From Vulcaniibacterium gelatinicum (GTDB taxonomy: Bacteria; Pseudomonadota; Gammaproteobacteria; Xanthomonadales; Xanthomonadaceae): a DNA stretch of 64,000 nucleotides. Made by a program: the position numbers and the translations under genes. How positions within the stretch are numbered: position 1 is the stretch's first letter; every line of letters starts with the position of its first letter. The notes beneath the pieces are model-generated. The model ran no database searches. It saw nothing but the letters and a program-made list of their open reading frames with translations, and was not told the origin of the DNA. This document shows positions 63,182-64,000 of this stretch, one piece after another. The stretch covers positions 1 to 64,000 of the forward strand of contig NZ_VNKO01000001.1 of assembly GCF_008033445.1 (NCBI RefSeq). Reading direction: 5' to 3'.

Positions 63182-64000
63182 TCAGCGCCTGGCATCCGCC
63201 CCGCAGGCGTTGCAGATGCGCTCGACCTTGTAGCCCTTCGCGCGCAGCATCTCGACCACGCCGTCGCTGCCCAGCAGGTGCAGCGCGCCGACCACCACCA
63301 GGGTGTCGTCGGTGCCGGGCTGCTTCAGGCGCGCCTCGAGCTTCGGCAGCCAGGCGCGGTTGCGGTCCACGTTGATGCGCTTGTAGGTGGCGGGGCGCTC
63401 GCGGGCCATTTCCTGGCGCAGGGTGCCGTCGAGCTTGTCGGCGTCGCCGGCGCGCCAGGCGGCGTGCATGTCCAGCAGCTTGCCGATCGCCTTCTGCGGA
63501 TCGCTCAGGAACTCGTCGAGGTCGGCCACCTGCTCGGCGTGCGGGGTGGCGTCGAGCGCGGCGAACTGCGAGTCCAGCGTCTCCAGGCCCGCGGCCGGCT
63601 TCTTCGCCTCGGCGGCGCGCTGCATCAGGTGCCGGTCCAGGCCCTGCTCCGGGCGGAAGCCGAGCGCCTGGCTCACCCCGATCAGCAGCCCCAGGTTCAC
63701 CGCCCACGGCTCGACGTTCTCCATCGTCGCCAGCGAGGCGCCGCTCATCGCGGCCATCTTCTCCAGCTTCTGCAGCGTCTGCGCCGGCACCACCTTGCTC
63801 AGGCTCAGGCCGTCGGCGTACTGCGCGGCCTGCTGGAACTTGGCCGCCACCTCCGCCTGCGCCGCGAGCTCCTCGGGCGCGACCTCGAACACCAGCGCCT
63901 CGGCGTCGGCGAAGGCCGCGTCCACTTCCGCCGCGAGCGGATAGTCGTCGGGCTTGAGCAGGTGGAACGAGCCGAGCAGGTACAGGCTGTTGTCGGCGTC
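63182..64000 (-). CDS. TraB/GumN family protein (cut by right edge)
   Basis: The visible 272 residues lack the N-terminus, which lies beyond the window. The frame enters as DADNSLYLLGSFHLLKPDDYPL, the family's GS-x-H motif, and ends with TLVVVGALHLLGSDGVVEMLRAKGY, the second conserved GALH block, followed by ERICNACGAD. TraB/GumN proteins are thought to be membrane- or periplasm-associated proteases (related to the erythromycin-esterase/TIKI fold); the substrate is unknown. It converges on the LysR gene with 30 bases between stops. Confidence 0.9.
   Translation of the reverse strand, partial: DADNSLYLLGSFHLLKPDDYPLAAEVDAAFADAEALVFEVAPEELAAQAEVAAKFQQAAQYADGLSLSKVVPAQTLQKLEKMAAMSGASLATMENVEPWAVNLGLLIGVSQALGFRPEQGLDRHLMQRAAEAKKPAAGLETLDSQFAALDATPHAEQVADLDEFLSDPQKAIGKLLDMHAAWRAGDADKLDGTLRQEMARERPATYKRINVDRNRAWLPKLEARLKQPGTDDTLVVVGALHLLGSDGVVEMLRAKGYKVERICNACGADARR

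Overview
The window is about 70% G+C, densely packed with genes, and reads as a chromosomal segment of a gammaproteobacterium of the Xanthomonadaceae type (Lysobacter/Luteimonas/Thermomonas-like). The basis is gene content I recognise from that family: a GreB opening [10 protein letters not shown], a GacA-like regulator, an NfuA followed by a proline-rich transmembrane protein, metG followed by a short rnfB, and several secreted subtilases. I see no rRNA, tRNA, CRISPR array, insertion sequence or prophage. Both edges cut genes: a proline-rich membrane protein on the left and a TraB/GumN-type protein on the right.

Layout. 1-7.3 kb: Fe-S carrier nfuA, pterin dehydratase phhB, a TonB-domain lipoprotein, rluC, and the RNase E gene rne behind a long leader. 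7.3-15.5 kb: GacA-like regulator, lytic transglycosylase, NlpE-like lipoprotein, greB, a winged-helix/TPR regulator facing a frameshifted secreted cupin, a second secreted cupin, and rimO. 15.6-21 kb: one long plus-strand run with a dienelactone hydrolase, a HIT protein, 5-oxoprolinase genes pxpB, pxpC and pxpA, and a DUF969/DUF979 permease pair. This looks like a complete 5-oxoproline uptake and hydrolysis unit. 21-31 kb: dcd, two tandem duplicated subtilases, the Mrp/ApbC ATPase, glutathione peroxidase, an amidohydrolase and an M3 peptidase. 31-46 kb: the Lhr helicase, cyclopropane fatty acid synthase, a cold-shock protein, a rhomboid protease, a POT peptide transporter, an M14 peptidase, ThpR, and a barstar whose nuclease partner seems reduced to a membrane anchor. 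46-58 kb: a third subtilase, selO, an HD protein, the borosin locus described below, DUF2147, metG and rnfB. 58-63 kb: a DabA/DabB inorganic-carbon transporter with a divergent LysR regulator.

The most interesting locus is 51.4-54.4 kb on the minus strand. A tetrapyrrole-methylase-fold enzyme closely resembling the borosin peptide backbone N-methyltransferase SonM is followed by an 86-residue protein with the layout of a split-borosin precursor. That is a helical binding domain with a GD-x-E-x-L segment, then a short hydrophobic core and an acidic tail. Next, after 18 bases, comes a membrane diguanylate cyclase with a periplasmic TPR-like sensor. The end of the methyltransferase gene, the precursor gene and the sensor half of the cyclase have clearly lower G+C than the surroundings, while the GGDEF half does not. 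This suggests a ribosomally made, backbone-methylated peptide linked to c-di-GMP signalling. The enzyme and precursor classes are known; the link to the cyclase is my inference.

Peptide and protein turnover recurs across the window: three subtilases, M3 and M14 peptidases, a POT transporter, 5-oxoproline use and a rhomboid protease. This fits a proteolytic heterotroph living on peptides. The Dab transporter would supply bicarbonate for anaplerotic carboxylations rather than autotrophy, since no carbon-fixation gene is present here.
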